Shown here: positions 29,060-39,033 of the stretch, piece by piece | Layout of the letters: every line of letters starts with the position of its first letter | Numbering within the stretch: position 1 is the stretch's first letter | From: Parietichytrium sp. I65-24A | Taxonomy: Eukaryota > Sar > Bigyra > Thraustochytrida > Thraustochytriidae | Length of the DNA: 40,299 nt | Direction of reading: 5' to 3' | Assembly (NCBI GenBank): GCA_012862575.1 | Contig: BLSF01000135.1 | Coordinates: 1 to 40,299, forward strand | Translations under genes and position numbers: made by a program | Notes under the pieces: model-generated | The model's database searches: none | What the model was told of the DNA's origin: nothing | The model's input: the letters and a program-made list of their open reading frames with translations, nothing else

Positions 29060-30115
29060 CTTACGGTTCGTTAACGAAAACCCTGCAACCGTGCAATGAG
29101 GTGCAATGCGTAGGCAGGCGAGCGCAGGAAATTAGTGGGAAAAATTGTGTCCCAGCGAGGCATTGCATTGCCATTCTTCGAATCCATGTCATGTTGAAAG
29201 CGGGAATGACTTTGAAAGAGAAAGAAAGGAACGATGCGCTGCGTCAAACGAGTCACCAACTCGAACTTCTTGAAGTGACATAAAGCAACGGCACCAATCT
29301 CGAATTGGTCGACCAGGACGTCGGCCAAGTGCGAATTGGTGCGAATTTGAAGCTGCGCGCAAAAGCCTTGCGGAATCTGGCTCAGCACATGGCCGCGCGG
29401 CTTCCTCTTAGCATAGCTTGGCAGGGCCACCTGCAAGTTCCCACGCTACGAGATCGGTGAGAGAATCCAGACTAGAGGAAAAACATTGAGCCAACGATGA
29501 TGCTTGCTCGGGATAAATTGCAGTCCAAGGTAAGCGCTCTTTGAAATCGTGGCGGGGAAGTTTTTCTAGTATCTCGAATGGAGGAAACCGAGAAAAATTA
29601 TGCAGCAATTCGAGACACGCACTCGTTTTTCAATGCGGGCATCCAGTTCCTAAGGACGAAAGGCCGAGGGACGGAAGTTTCTCAGGTACGCAACATCAGG
29701 CATAAGGCCAAGGCCAAGCGCAAGGCAAAGCTGACGCTCTTGCATTCGTGCGAGCAGGCATCTTTTGATTGCTCCTGCGTGGCGAACGGACAGACTAATC
29801 TGGTTCTGTTGCGTCAAAGCTAAGTTTGCCAACTGCCGATCACGAGGCACGCCTCTATGGCCAAGAGAACCACTGTCACGAACTATGGTTTAGTCGTCGA
29901 AAGCAAAGGTGGACATCCATTTCGTCTGACGCTCCGTAGCTTTTGGGCTGGATTTCGAATGGAGCTTCGCTCAGACGAACCGGTCGTGTAACAATCGTCC
30001 TCCATCTATGCACAGAGGCCGGTCTTGTCAAGAGAAATGAAACGGAAAGTCCCAGAGCCTTTAACTTGCCAGGTTCCGGGATTTTACTGCGTTGCGAGCG
30101 GATGTTGGTGGCCAT
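29060..30115 (-). pseudogene. Possible decayed or spliced gene, one piece resembling a YEATS domain
   Basis: Minus-strand open pieces in changing frames: an ATG at 30115 gives 79 codons that include PVRLSEAPFEIQPKSYG followed by DEMDVHLCF; 29850-29650 and 29608-29408 give further pieces; and 29436-29071 adds RKPRGHVLSQIPQGFC. The first piece follows the spacing of the YEATS (AF9/ENL) core, R...PPY/FxV....Y/WG....I.V.F. Stops and frame changes separate the pieces, so this is either a relic or a gene whose introns I cannot place. Chance resemblance is quite possible. Confidence 0.2.
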
Positions 30116-32247
30116 ATTGATGCTAAATGCATTGGGCGACTATATGATCGCCAACCTTTACGACACTGTCACAGACCGTGGCTTTAAGCGGCGGGCCGGC
30201 GCGTGAGATACTCGCAGTTTTGCAGCGATCATTACATCGGCGTTGCCAACCTTCTCTTCAATCTTCCAACGCGGTTCAGGGCAGGGCTGCGAGACGCAAG
30301 GACATCGGAAATCTAACCACTTTGTTATTTGTGGATTTGGGTTCTATTTGCGCACCTTGTAGAGTCCGCGCAAAACCGCGGTCTGAGAAGACAATGTGCA
30401 TCGATTTTCATTTGCACTGCTTTTGCAAAGTTCAACTCTTTACAAAATCCAAAATTCAATTTACTGACGTTGACATACGTCGACCCAACCTTAAGAATAC
30501 TTGCTACCATGTTCTATGCTCTAGCTAGCCTTCCTCTCCTAAAGTCATCTACCTTGATGTCATGAGGTTCGTCCTTACTTAGTACTTGATTATCTATTGG
30601 AATTTAAAGATGGAGGTAGGTTTTCCTACTCGTAAGCACAGGATTCTGCACAGCTTAGTCCATAATTTAACAAGCACTAGCCTCGCTCTCGGCAATAGTA
30701 CTTGCTTACGTCAGCATGACCAACTTTACTTGAATTTTGGTACTCAAATCTGAAGAGATTGTACTCTTACCGCGTCCCGCTACCACCGCTACCCCAGCTT
30801 CATACTACCGTCGCCTCTTCGTAAGGGTAAATAAGATTCGTTAAATGGATACTACCGCCGATCACTCACAGCTTTCGTGCTTGCTAGCTGTTTTCTATCT
30901 GAAAAGATAGAGTTGCTCATTTGCTCCTTTGATCTCTGAACGTAAAATCCACACATTTCTGACTTGCATAAAAGATGAAATCATTTGAAAACTTCCGCCG
31001 ACTGTTTCGCCGTCTTCTCGTTCTTCGATTTTTTTTTCTTCTCTTTCTCAAGTGCATTTACTCACAGTCAATCGTCAAACTGCCTTACCTGTGCACGGCT
31101 TTCGTGTTGCTAACATTTGCATTTTGCATTGCAAACGTTCGGCGTGAAAGGCATGCGCTCAGTGGACCAGCAATATCCCGATCAGCTAATGCCTCACTAC
31201 CAGATGGCCTAATCGCGGGCTCTGCTCACTCGGCACAGCTTCCCAAGTTCGAAGTTCGGAGAGTATGCGTACTACTACTACACATGTGTAGCGAGTACTA
31301 GTGGCGCTCGGAAGGTCAGTTACTTGCTTACTCACACAGGACCGGTCAGAGTACCTGTGCAACCTGTGCCCAAGTAAATTGTCACAATCACGACTGATCA
31401 ACGCTCCGGATAAATTGGCGAATGAGTTATCGCAACGAACCTACCTTTAAAGTTCATGAATTTCAAAAAGCAGAGATTATAAACATTCAAACACCGCCAC
31501 GAAGCCAGCCACACGCATCTCTCGCCGAACCTCGGCTGGCCTACCATCAGCCACCCAAATCTGCTACGACCTATCCATACTCGTATCCTACTTGTTCGTT
31601 AACGCACTCTATGCGCACTTCTAAGCCAGCTCATGGCTCCCCCGCTGTTTCGAATAAACCGATGGCTACACTACCGCTGCCTACACGAAACGCTAAATAA
31701 ACTCGATCGAAGAGAAGAGAAAGATTGCGGGGCTTTTATGTTCCTCCTAGCCCCTTGCATAGCCTCCCAGTGCTAAGGGCACATATGTCAAGCGATAGGC
31801 CGGTGGTCAGTCGTATGAGATAAGGTAGTCCCGCTGACAGCCATTTATTCATTCATTGACAATGTCAATCTTGACTGATTTCAATCAATTGAGATTGACT
31901 GATTGAATGAATTGAGACACTGTGAGATCAATCAAGTCAACTCTCAATCAATCAATCGAAAGTTGTTCACTTTTGAACAATTCAGCGGAAGCGAACGACA
32001 GTGAGCAGCTGTAACCCCTGCCATAGTGGTGGGGTGGTGTCTTCAGAACGTAATAACAACTTGGTAATAATGAACGATCCAAACAGAGTAAACAGAGTAA
32101 ACATGAGTAAACAGAGAAAGGAAGAGATGAATAGGTAGGTCATGGTAGGTCTACACGATAGATACAGAGAGAGAGGGAATGCATCAGAGATCGGCAGACA
32201 CCAAACGCGAAACACCCAGGACAAGCCAAGGGAAGAAAGACAGAGCA

Positions 32248-32271
32248 GACAAAGACAAAGACAAAGACAAA
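32248..32271. repeat. (GACAAA)4
   Basis: Four perfect GACAAA units in the 5' leader of the RCC1-like gene. Confidence 0.9.
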
Positions 32272-32334
32272 AGCAGAGAGAACAGCTGCAAGAGTGGGAA
32301 GCGCCGGGAGGACTAACACGGAGGACCGAGAAGG

Positions 32335-34161
32335 ATGAAGACTGGAATAGCGGCGTTGCTGGCGCTCTCGTGCGGTAGCAAGAGCGTGAATGGCGTCAAC
32401 CTGCGCAGCAGCGATGCTGCGTCGATGGCGTCCGAGCTGGACGCGCGAAGCATCGCGTTTACTCTGAAGGGCGAGGGGATGTGCTTGGACGCGGCTGGGG
32501 AGTTCTTCTCGCGCACGACGTTCAAGAACAAGGGCCGCAAGAAGTACCCCATCGAGAGCGCGTTTGAGTGCGCGGATATGTGCGTGGACTCAAGCGTGAA
32601 CGAAGGCAAAGCCTTCGCATTCGTGCACCGCCCTACCAGCAAAAAGAGCCCTGCAGTGTGCCAGTGCCTGTACGACTCCGAGAATCTGCCAAGTTCGTTC
32701 GAAGGGGACAAGCAGCCCGGCACCGGACCGGTCGACCGGTTTTACGTTCACCACGACCTAAGCTGCTACACCTACGACAGCGGAGAAGCTGACGAAGTGG
32801 CAGTGAAGGACATCGTCTCCACACTGTTCAGCTTTGCGGCTCTCAAGACCGACGGGTCCATTGTCACGTGGGGCAACATCGACGGAGATGATGAAGATTT
32901 TCACTACGGAAGTGGCGGATATGCGCGGGACTCTGCTTCGTTTGTCCAAACGAAGGAGTCTGGGCAAACGAAGGAATCGGAATACTCGAGCTACGCATCC
33001 TCTCCAATCGATGTCAAGCCTATGCCAGTGGACAAAGTTTCCAGCGGCGTTGTATCCATCGTATCCAATGAGTACGCGTACGCTGCTCTCAAGGATGACG
33101 GCTCGGTCGTCACATGGGGCTACGGCGGCGAAGGCCTGCTTGGATCACTCGAGGAGGACGAGTACCTCAAAGGAGTCACCTCCGTCACGCCGACCTTTGG
33201 GGGCTTTGCCGGGCTCAAGGAAGGCGGGGAAATGGTTGTGTGGGGCGATGCGGATGAAACTACGGCCTTCCAAAAGAAGGTCAAACCTGAACTGCAGGAA
33301 GGCGTTGTTGCAATCTACTCCACCCAGCATGGCATGGCAGCTGTGAAGAGCAACGGCACAGTTGTGTCATGGAGTTATTACTTTGGCGCGGACGAGAGTT
33401 GGCCTACCACAACGTTGACCGATGTGACCTCGATATATCCTTGCCAGAAGGGATTCGTGTTCATCAAGTCGGATGGTTCAGCAATGTCATTAGACCCGCA
33501 TCAGGGCTCTTCGTTTTCCACCGCAGAGCCATACCTTCAAAGCGGCGTTGTCCAGGTGTTTGACAACAAAGAGGCATGTGCAGCTCTGAAAGATAATGGC
33601 CAAGTTATCACGTGGGGGCGTGAATCTTTTGGCGGTGACAGCTCGTCGGTGGCTGACGAACTCGCCAAGGACGTGGAAACCGTGTTTGCTGGCGGACATG
33701 TCATGGCGGCTAAGAAAAAAGACGGCTCCTTGATCACATGGGGAAGCAGTGCCGAAGGTGGAGACAGCTCCTCTGTGTCTAGTGAGCTATCAAGTGGAGT
33801 CGAGACCGTCTATTTCTCTGAAGGCGCTTGTGCTGCACTCAAATCGGATGGCCAAGTAGTTGCATGGGGAAAGGCTGCATACGGTGGCGACCGCACCACG
33901 GTCACCACTGATTCTTCATCCAAAGTGGCTGCGCTGTACAGCAATCTGAATGGATTTGCAGAGCTCCACGATGATGGGTCTGTTATCTCCTGGGGCGCCA
34001 ATGCAAAATCCTATCGCGTTCAAATAGAGCTATCCAGCGGTGTGGAGAAGATCTTTGCTAGTGCGTATGCCTTTGCAGCTTTGAAGGATGAAGGCGCTTC
34101 CGTAATCACGTGGGGCGAGCCTATTTTTGGAGGAGACAGCAGCTCTGTTGACTTCAACTAA
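32335..34161 (+). CDS. Secreted RCC1-like repeat protein with N-terminal PAN/apple-like domain
   Basis: 608 aa with a likely signal peptide (1-20). A Cys-containing domain (about 48-145; C50, C79, C83, C109, C111, C144) with SAFECADMCVDSS and AFVHRP...CQCLYD resembles a PAN/apple module. Ten repeats follow to the end, each built like FAALKxDGSVVTWG followed by a GGDSSSV...LSSGVxxV spacer. This is an RCC1-like beta-propeller-type repeat known from many protist and bacterial extracellular proteins. It is not a Ran exchange factor, because it is secreted and lacks RCC1's nuclear context. Adhesion or a wall/matrix role is a guess. Repeats 4 and 5 are the most divergent (TVVSWSYYFG, SAMSLDP). Converges with the TIL gene. 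Confidence 0.85.
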   Translation: MKTGIAALLALSCGSKSVNGVNLRSSDAASMASELDARSIAFTLKGEGMCLDAAGEFFSRTTFKNKGRKKYPIESAFECADMCVDSSVNEGKAFAFVHRPTSKKSPAVCQCLYDSENLPSSFEGDKQPGTGPVDRFYVHHDLSCYTYDSGEADEVAVKDIVSTLFSFAALKTDGSIVTWGNIDGDDEDFHYGSGGYARDSASFVQTKESGQTKESEYSSYASSPIDVKPMPVDKVSSGVVSIVSNEYAYAALKDDGSVVTWGYGGEGLLGSLEEDEYLKGVTSVTPTFGGFAGLKEGGEMVVWGDADETTAFQKKVKPELQEGVVAIYSTQHGMAAVKSNGTVVSWSYYFGADESWPTTTLTDVTSIYPCQKGFVFIKSDGSAMSLDPHQGSSFSTAEPYLQSGVVQVFDNKEACAALKDNGQVITWGRESFGGDSSSVADELAKDVETVFAGGHVMAAKKKDGSLITWGSSAEGGDSSSVSSELSSGVETVYFSEGACAALKSDGQVVAWGKAAYGGDRTTVTTDSSSKVAALYSNLNGFAELHDDGSVISWGANAKSYRVQIELSSGVEKIFASAYAFAALKDEGASVITWGEPIFGGDSSSVDFN

Positions 34162-34970
34162 ATCTTTTTTTATTTTTCAAATATATTTCTTTCTTATAAA
34201 TATATATATAAATAAAATTTCAAAGGAAGAGAACCCAAGGTTGCGAACAAGTCCAACGCCAGCTGTTCTTTTACGCCAAGCGGCTCGCGGCGCGTGGTTG
34301 TGACCAGGAGTCCTCCCTGCTGGTGCCATTTCGTGTTAAAATCAGCTCGTCTCTCTCTCTCTCTCTCTTCGTCTTTTGCTTTGTTTTCCTCTGCTGCCTC
34401 TGTTGGCGCTGCTGTTGCCGCCGTGGTCGTTTCATGGCGCTGCCCCCACGCAACGTTTTCCATATGCCCATGCAACGTCTTGAGCCGGAGCAAAACAGCT
34501 GAAGTTCCGCCCAGGAGGAGCCAATGTGCGGGGCGAGCAGTTTCGTGCCATTAGAAGCCTTCTCTGTGCTTTCAAGTAGTGCCTGACTTCGGCCCACTCT
34601 CTCCACTTTTAAGCAGCCGTGAGCTTATCCGCGGCAACTTCGTGAACTCCGCCGCCTGTTCCGTTTGCGAGGCCATAAGTTCGCTGTTGAGGCCACAGAT
34701 GCGTCTGCCACTCGAAGGAAATGCCGATACGTCGTTTAGCAAGCTCCAAAAACACCCCAAGAGCCTCGCTCACTACAAAAGACGCGAGAGGTCGAGATCC
34801 ACCCTTCGTGACCAGCACGCGGGAAAGGGAGAGGCAAAGGCAGAGCAGAAAAAACAGGAAAAGCGAGTCTGGGGATAAAATTGAGGTCGTTGATAGTAGA
34901 AATAATCTGTACAATGAGTTCCGGAAAAGCAATCCGGCGGGATGTTCTAATCTGAGTTCTGATGGTGGAG
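34162..34970. other. Convergent intergenic region, AT-rich start
   Basis: Begins with a T-rich and (TA)n stretch (34168-34210) containing AATAAA at 34211, a likely polyadenylation region of the RCC1-like gene. A (TC)n tract lies at about 34351-34368. Overlapping minus-strand frames in 34194-34780 have no recognisable domain. Confidence 0.45.
34211..34216 (+). promoter_or_regulatory. Candidate polyadenylation signal AATAAA
   Basis: Fifty bases after the RCC1-like stop codon, in AT-rich sequence. Placement fits, but signal usage in this organism is unknown. Confidence 0.35.
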
Positions 34971-35504
34971 TTAGCGAGAGCATTGTACAACACAAGACTC
35001 GCTCTCCGCGTCCCAGTGTGGCCTGTCTCGAGGACATGCGCACTTTTCCTCGCACACTGCCAGACAGATTGGAAATGGCTTTCCGCAGACATGGTCGCAG
35101 GATCCGCACGTGTCCCACACCCTGCCTCCGGTGCATGGGTTTGGATCCACTGGTGTCTGAGAGTCGATTGGGTTTGGATCCACTGGTGTCTGAGTGTCGG
35201 TTGGGTATGGATCCACTGGGGTTTCTGGGCTGCTTACTGCTGGACACTGCGCAACGCAAGCGGAGCTGCGGTTATCCCAGTACGGCGCGTTTTTCGGGCA
35301 GGCGCATTTCCTTTGGCAAGATGAAATACAGGTCGGAATCCCCTCGCCACAAACATGATCGCAGGATGCGCAGTTGTCCCACACCTTGCCTCCTTCGCAA
35401 ACAACTTGAGAGGCGCCGTCTCCAAGGTCGAAAATCCTCGTCGCCTGCGTATCCAAAACGCAAATGGTTGCAGCCACAATTGCGAAAAGCGCACGAACCC
35501 CCAT
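34971..35504 (-). CDS. Secreted protein with two TIL-type cysteine-rich domains
   Basis: 177 aa from an ATG at 35504. A signal peptide (about 1-21) precedes two modules of exactly ten cysteines each: 36-87 and 124-175. They share GGKVWDNCASCDHVCG / GGRVWDTCGSCDHVCG, then CxxxC...CACP and a closing C...C, the trypsin-inhibitor-like (TIL) pattern with five disulfides. A Pro/Asp/Thr linker (94-123) is made of three TPVDPxPxDxQ units coded by 33-base DNA repeats. TIL domains often inhibit serine proteases but also serve as structural modules in secreted proteins; no reactive-site loop can be assigned with confidence. The near-identical modules suggest recent internal duplication. Function as a protease inhibitor or surface protein is an inference. 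Confidence 0.8.
   Translation of the reverse strand: MGVRALFAIVAATICVLDTQATRIFDLGDGASQVVCEGGKVWDNCASCDHVCGEGIPTCISSCQRKCACPKNAPYWDNRSSACVAQCPAVSSPETPVDPYPTDTQTPVDPNPIDSQTPVDPNPCTGGRVWDTCGSCDHVCGKPFPICLAVCEEKCACPRDRPHWDAESESCVVQCSR
35138..35225 (-). repeat. 33-base tandem repeats coding the TIL linker
   Basis: Units begin at 35138, 35171 and 35204 (GGTTTGGATCC or GGTATGGATCC on the plus strand), exactly 33 bases apart, so copy changes keep the reading frame. Confidence 0.9.
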
Positions 35505-36512
35505 GCTTTCTGCTTTGGTTTCCTTTCTGACTATTTAATAACACCGACGTTGGGCTGGCTCAAACAAAGCGTTCGCAGTAAGTTACTGGCAGCACAAAGA
35601 AGAAGGCCTTTTAAGAATGCACTGTTTGTTTGGTGATTGATTGTCGCTCGGCTCTGATGATTTGGGTTTTGGTGACTTTGTGACTCGCTTACCCTTTTCG
35701 CCTCAAATGTTTCCAGGTCTAACCTGTCTAACCATCGCTAACCATAACCTCGACCCTACTACAAGCAAACTAGCAGTAGGAAAAGGGCACTCGGATCCGC
35801 TAAAGTCACCATAGCAAAACCTTTAGGACTGGGCTTGGGGCAGGAGAAACGTTCAGTAATGATCACCGGGCCAGGACTCGAAAACTATTGTTACGTAAAC
35901 ACAACTTGGTGATTTTACATTCTCGACTTGTGCGACAGCGGTGTTCAGCATCATCATAGACCATTGCGTCGTACTTTTTTTCTGTGCATTCTTTATAGTT
36001 TTTAAAATTTGTCAACTTATTGCCCATAGCATGCAGAGATACTAGTACCGGTACTCAGCTCTACCCAGGGCGAAGAGAGAAAAGCAAGCGCTGGACGACA
36101 CATGTCCACATGTCCATATGCCGCCCACATGTCCAATTCAGAATTCACAGTCAGTTCAGATTATGTGTGATCACCCCAAGTCGCTGAAATTGCGTCCGCA
36201 CATTGTCTGCCGAGTGCACTGTCCGGCGTTTGCGTCTCATGTCATCTCATGTCTTATGTCTGTGTCGGCTTTAAAATCGAGCTTTGGCTTTGGCTGCTAA
36301 TGTCCGTCTTCGTTTCTTCTATTTCCTTTCCAACTTGCAGTTCGTTTACTATAGCAAAAAGTGCTAATGCAGTCGAGTGAGTGAGTGTAAGTCTTGTACA
36401 GTACTAGCTAGCTAGCCTGGTCTTGGTGGACAAATTAGTAACACTTATTTAGTCGAAACACTGATAGTGCGACTGTAAGTCTCACAGACTCGCCGGGCCG
36501 ATTTTTTATTGA

Positions 36513-36576
36513 CTTCTTGATTGATTGATGACTCGATCGATTTCTTGATTGATTGATGACTCGATCGATCAAGAAG
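36513..36576. repeat. 27-base duplication with inverted ends
   Basis: 36514-36540 and 36542-36568 are identical and end in the palindrome TCGATCGA. CTTCTTGA at 36513-36520 is the reverse complement of TCAAGAAG at 36569-36576, so the block could fold. Confidence 0.85.
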
Positions 36577-37704
36577 AGTCGAAGACAGGTAGTGGCGGCG
36601 AGTTGTCAAGGGCTTTGTATCAAGCATGCCTCTCGATGAGCTTTGCACGAACGAACAACTGCTGGAAGTGGAGGCCGAACATCAGACCAAAATATGAGTT
36701 GTCGCCGACTGTCTCTGCGGCCGAGGTTTTCGGTCTGCTGAATTGTTGCCACTCAGATTGGCAGGGTCTCGGCTGCTCATCACAGCATCCGTCCGCTTTA
36801 ATCCAGGGCTTTTAACTTAATTAATTTAACTAACTTCTAGTCCAACGCCGGCGTTCCGGGGCTTTTATGTTTATTTCCAATTCCAATATGAAACGAACCC
36901 TCACATTCGCAAAAAGGTCGCTCTTTTTAATAATAGTTTACATTCAATTTAAAAAAATTGAAGAGCAAAGTCCTATCCGCCTTTGCCATCCCCCTCCCTT
37001 CAATGATTTCAATTAAATTTACATGTCAACATACCATGCTCGCTTTGTGCTGGAACACGATAAACGAGCTCCTTGCTCTTGGAGTTTCACAGCAAAGCAG
37101 CAAGGCAAATGAAACCATGTTGCGTTGAACAGGCAACGGCGAACTCGAAGCATTACGCATCGCCTGAATACTGGTGCCAACACGCCAACCCTTTGCCGAC
37201 AGTCTTGGAACGCTTTGCTGCACTTTCGGGCAGCAGCAAATGTCAACATGACCGTGCTCATCGATTCACAATGAAATAAAATCAAGTCCACTGGTCCTTT
37301 GCAGATGTCCGTTTCAAACACGTTGTCAAAAGTCTGTGACTGCTAGTGAAATCTCTGGCTCACCACTAGCGCGTGAATGAATTCGAGTAAACTTTTAGAG
37401 TCCTGGCATGGGCGGTAGAGTACATTAAGTTGTGTGTCTATCTATCTCTCTCTCTTTCTGTCCGGGAGATTGTATTGCATTACATTCTTTGAGTTTGTCT
37501 GCGTGCCAGTAAGTAACTTACTTCGAGTTCGATTCCCTTTTCTACACTCAGTGTTGCCACACTGCTGGGTCGGAGGTGAACATGGATGATAGAGCATAGT
37601 CTATCCGTGGCCTATGCATTCGGCGCATGAGTTCATGCATGTGCACGTGCTGTAAGGTGTGGAAACACTGGCGGGGGCTCTTGCACCTCTATTCCCTCCG
37701 TCGT

Positions 37705-37739
37705 CCGCCCTCCGCCCTCCGCCCTCCGCCCTCTGCCCT
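37705..37739. repeat. (CCGCCCT)5 minisatellite
   Basis: Four perfect units and one CTGCCCT variant, in the presumed 5' leader of the 7TM gene. Confidence 0.9.
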
Positions 37740-37794
37740 CCGCGAACGACCACCGAGGTTCGCGGCGGCAAGGCGACTCGATGTGGCAAAGCAG

Positions 37795-39033
37795 ATGAAC
37801 GGGACGAGCTCCGATATTCTTGGCAAGAATGTGCCGGAGGAGGCGATACTCACGGTGCACGGGGTGTGCATCATGACACTGTCTTGGTTTTTCACGGCGC
37901 AGGTGCAAGTGCTGGTGACGATGAGGAAGAAAAGGAACAGTTTTGACTGGATGACATTGTGGCTGATGCTCTTCAGCCTCGTCTTTGTCCTTGTGATCAC
38001 GCCCATGTTTGGAGGGACTGTCGAGACACAAAGTGCCTGTGGATTGATATTTTCAATCTGCTCTGTGTTTTTCGTGGGGGCAAAGGTCTGCTTCTGCATA
38101 TTGCTCTTGGAGAAAGCTCACGCACTGGGAAGCTGGTGGTCGCATTCCAACCGAAGCGAGAGTCTGGTCTATATGTCCAACACCCTTTTGATTTTGTCGA
38201 ATGTTGGCGTGTGTGTATTTTTCCTTTGGCGGTTAGCGGTGTCATTTCACAACGATTCTTGTGTTTTACACTTTTCAAGTAAGTTTTCGTCATGCGCTGT
38301 TCCACATTGACTCTGAACGCGACGGATTCGCTCATAAATATTGTTGTCGTCTACATAATGATTCGCAGGGGAAGCTGCAGTCGCTTATCTCTCTACTGAT
38401 CTTCTTGCGAACTGTACATTATCATTTCAGTTTGTAATATCACTCTGGAGAAAGGTTCGGGTGATTCCAAATGCTGCGTCAGATGCCGCCGAAAAGGTTA
38501 GGAGATTAGCAAAACTCTCCGCGTGGGGCTCAATTGGTGTCGTCATCGCTTCAGGGGCCAACGTGTCGCTCTTCGTGTTTGCAAACACTCAAGATATGAA
38601 GATCTGTGCAATGTCTTGCGCTCTCGATCTCACTATCAACTCTTTGATTATGCGCATGCTAAACCCAATCGGAATCCATGGCAAGAAAGGCAAAAAGCAA
38701 TCGAAACTCCGTACCTGCAGACCTCAGCAGAATCGCAAACAAGACACCGGACTTGAGTCAGGGCTTCAAAAGTCTTGTCCAAACGCCAGTATTGCTACAA
38801 GCGAGAGCGAGCGGTGCAACGCGGCTCACAAAACGATGGACACTTTCCTAAACTTGAAAAGCCAGGCGCCGCTCTCGCTGATGGCCTCAACGACAGAAGA
38901 TAGACCTTCCTCGCAGAATGGTATGCAGTCTTCCGTAATGAACTCATCCGCAAAGTCCGGTAAGAATCGAAGAGCTAGCGTCCGGGCCGAGTCTCGCCCA
39001 GACGACAACTTTTGGGGACTCTCTGGGGTTTGA
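37795..39033 (+). CDS. Predicted seven-transmembrane protein, two exons (37795..38278, 38369..39033)
   Basis: Removing a 90-base GT-AG intron gives 382 aa from the ATG at 37795. I preferred this start over the in-frame ATG at 37627, whose extra 56 codons run through CCGCCCT repeats. The N-terminus MNGTSS carries a glycosylation site. Seven hydrophobic segments lie at about 17-40, 53-71, 82-105, 123-147, 164-188, 212-233 and 238-257; the fifth is the least hydrophobic. The junction residue R162 lies just before the fifth. A basic loop (KVRRLAK) precedes the sixth, and a roughly 120-residue Ser/Lys-rich tail follows (GKKGKKQSK, SAKSGKNRRAS). The topology fits a G-protein-coupled-receptor-like protein with the N-terminus outside. 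I recognise no specific family; a channel or transporter is possible. Confidence 0.7.
38279..38368 (+). other. Spliceosomal intron (90 bases)
   Basis: Donor AA|GTAAGT at 38279; acceptor ATTCGCAG ending at 38368. Removal joins two hydrophobic reading frames in phase (codon AGG, one base from exon 1), whereas the unspliced frame adds a short Ser-rich tail and stops at 38310. Confidence 0.75.

Larger units (their letters stand above)
27359..32334. other. Five-kilobase stretch without a firm gene
   Basis: Contains the probable promoters of the genes on both sides and many short frames. 29060-30115 has minus-strand coding-like pieces broken by stops and frame changes (listed separately). Simple repeats: a GA-rich run at 28460-28500, TCAAT/ATTGA-rich sequence at 31845-31970, and four GACAAA units at 32248-32271. 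No RNA gene or recognisable domain was found elsewhere. Confidence 0.5.
35505..37794. other. Intergenic with small tandem repeats
   Basis: No gene is supported. It holds a duplicated 27-base unit (36514-36568) and CCGCCCT repeats (37705-37739) just ahead of the 7TM gene. The frame of the 7TM gene is open from an ATG at 37627, but that stretch is repeat-coded. Confidence 0.5.

Noticed and set aside
30975-31301. 108-codon hydrophobic frame
   Set aside because: AT-rich, Phe/Leu-biased chance frame without domain or supporting context.
34609-35259. 216-codon minus-strand frame overlapping the TIL gene
   Set aside because: Reads the 33-base linker repeats in the wrong frame; the TIL frame has the conserved cysteine pattern.
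37500-37560. tRNA-like B box (AGTTCGATTCC)
   Set aside because: The flanking bases do not form the T-arm stem and no A box or acceptor stem is present.
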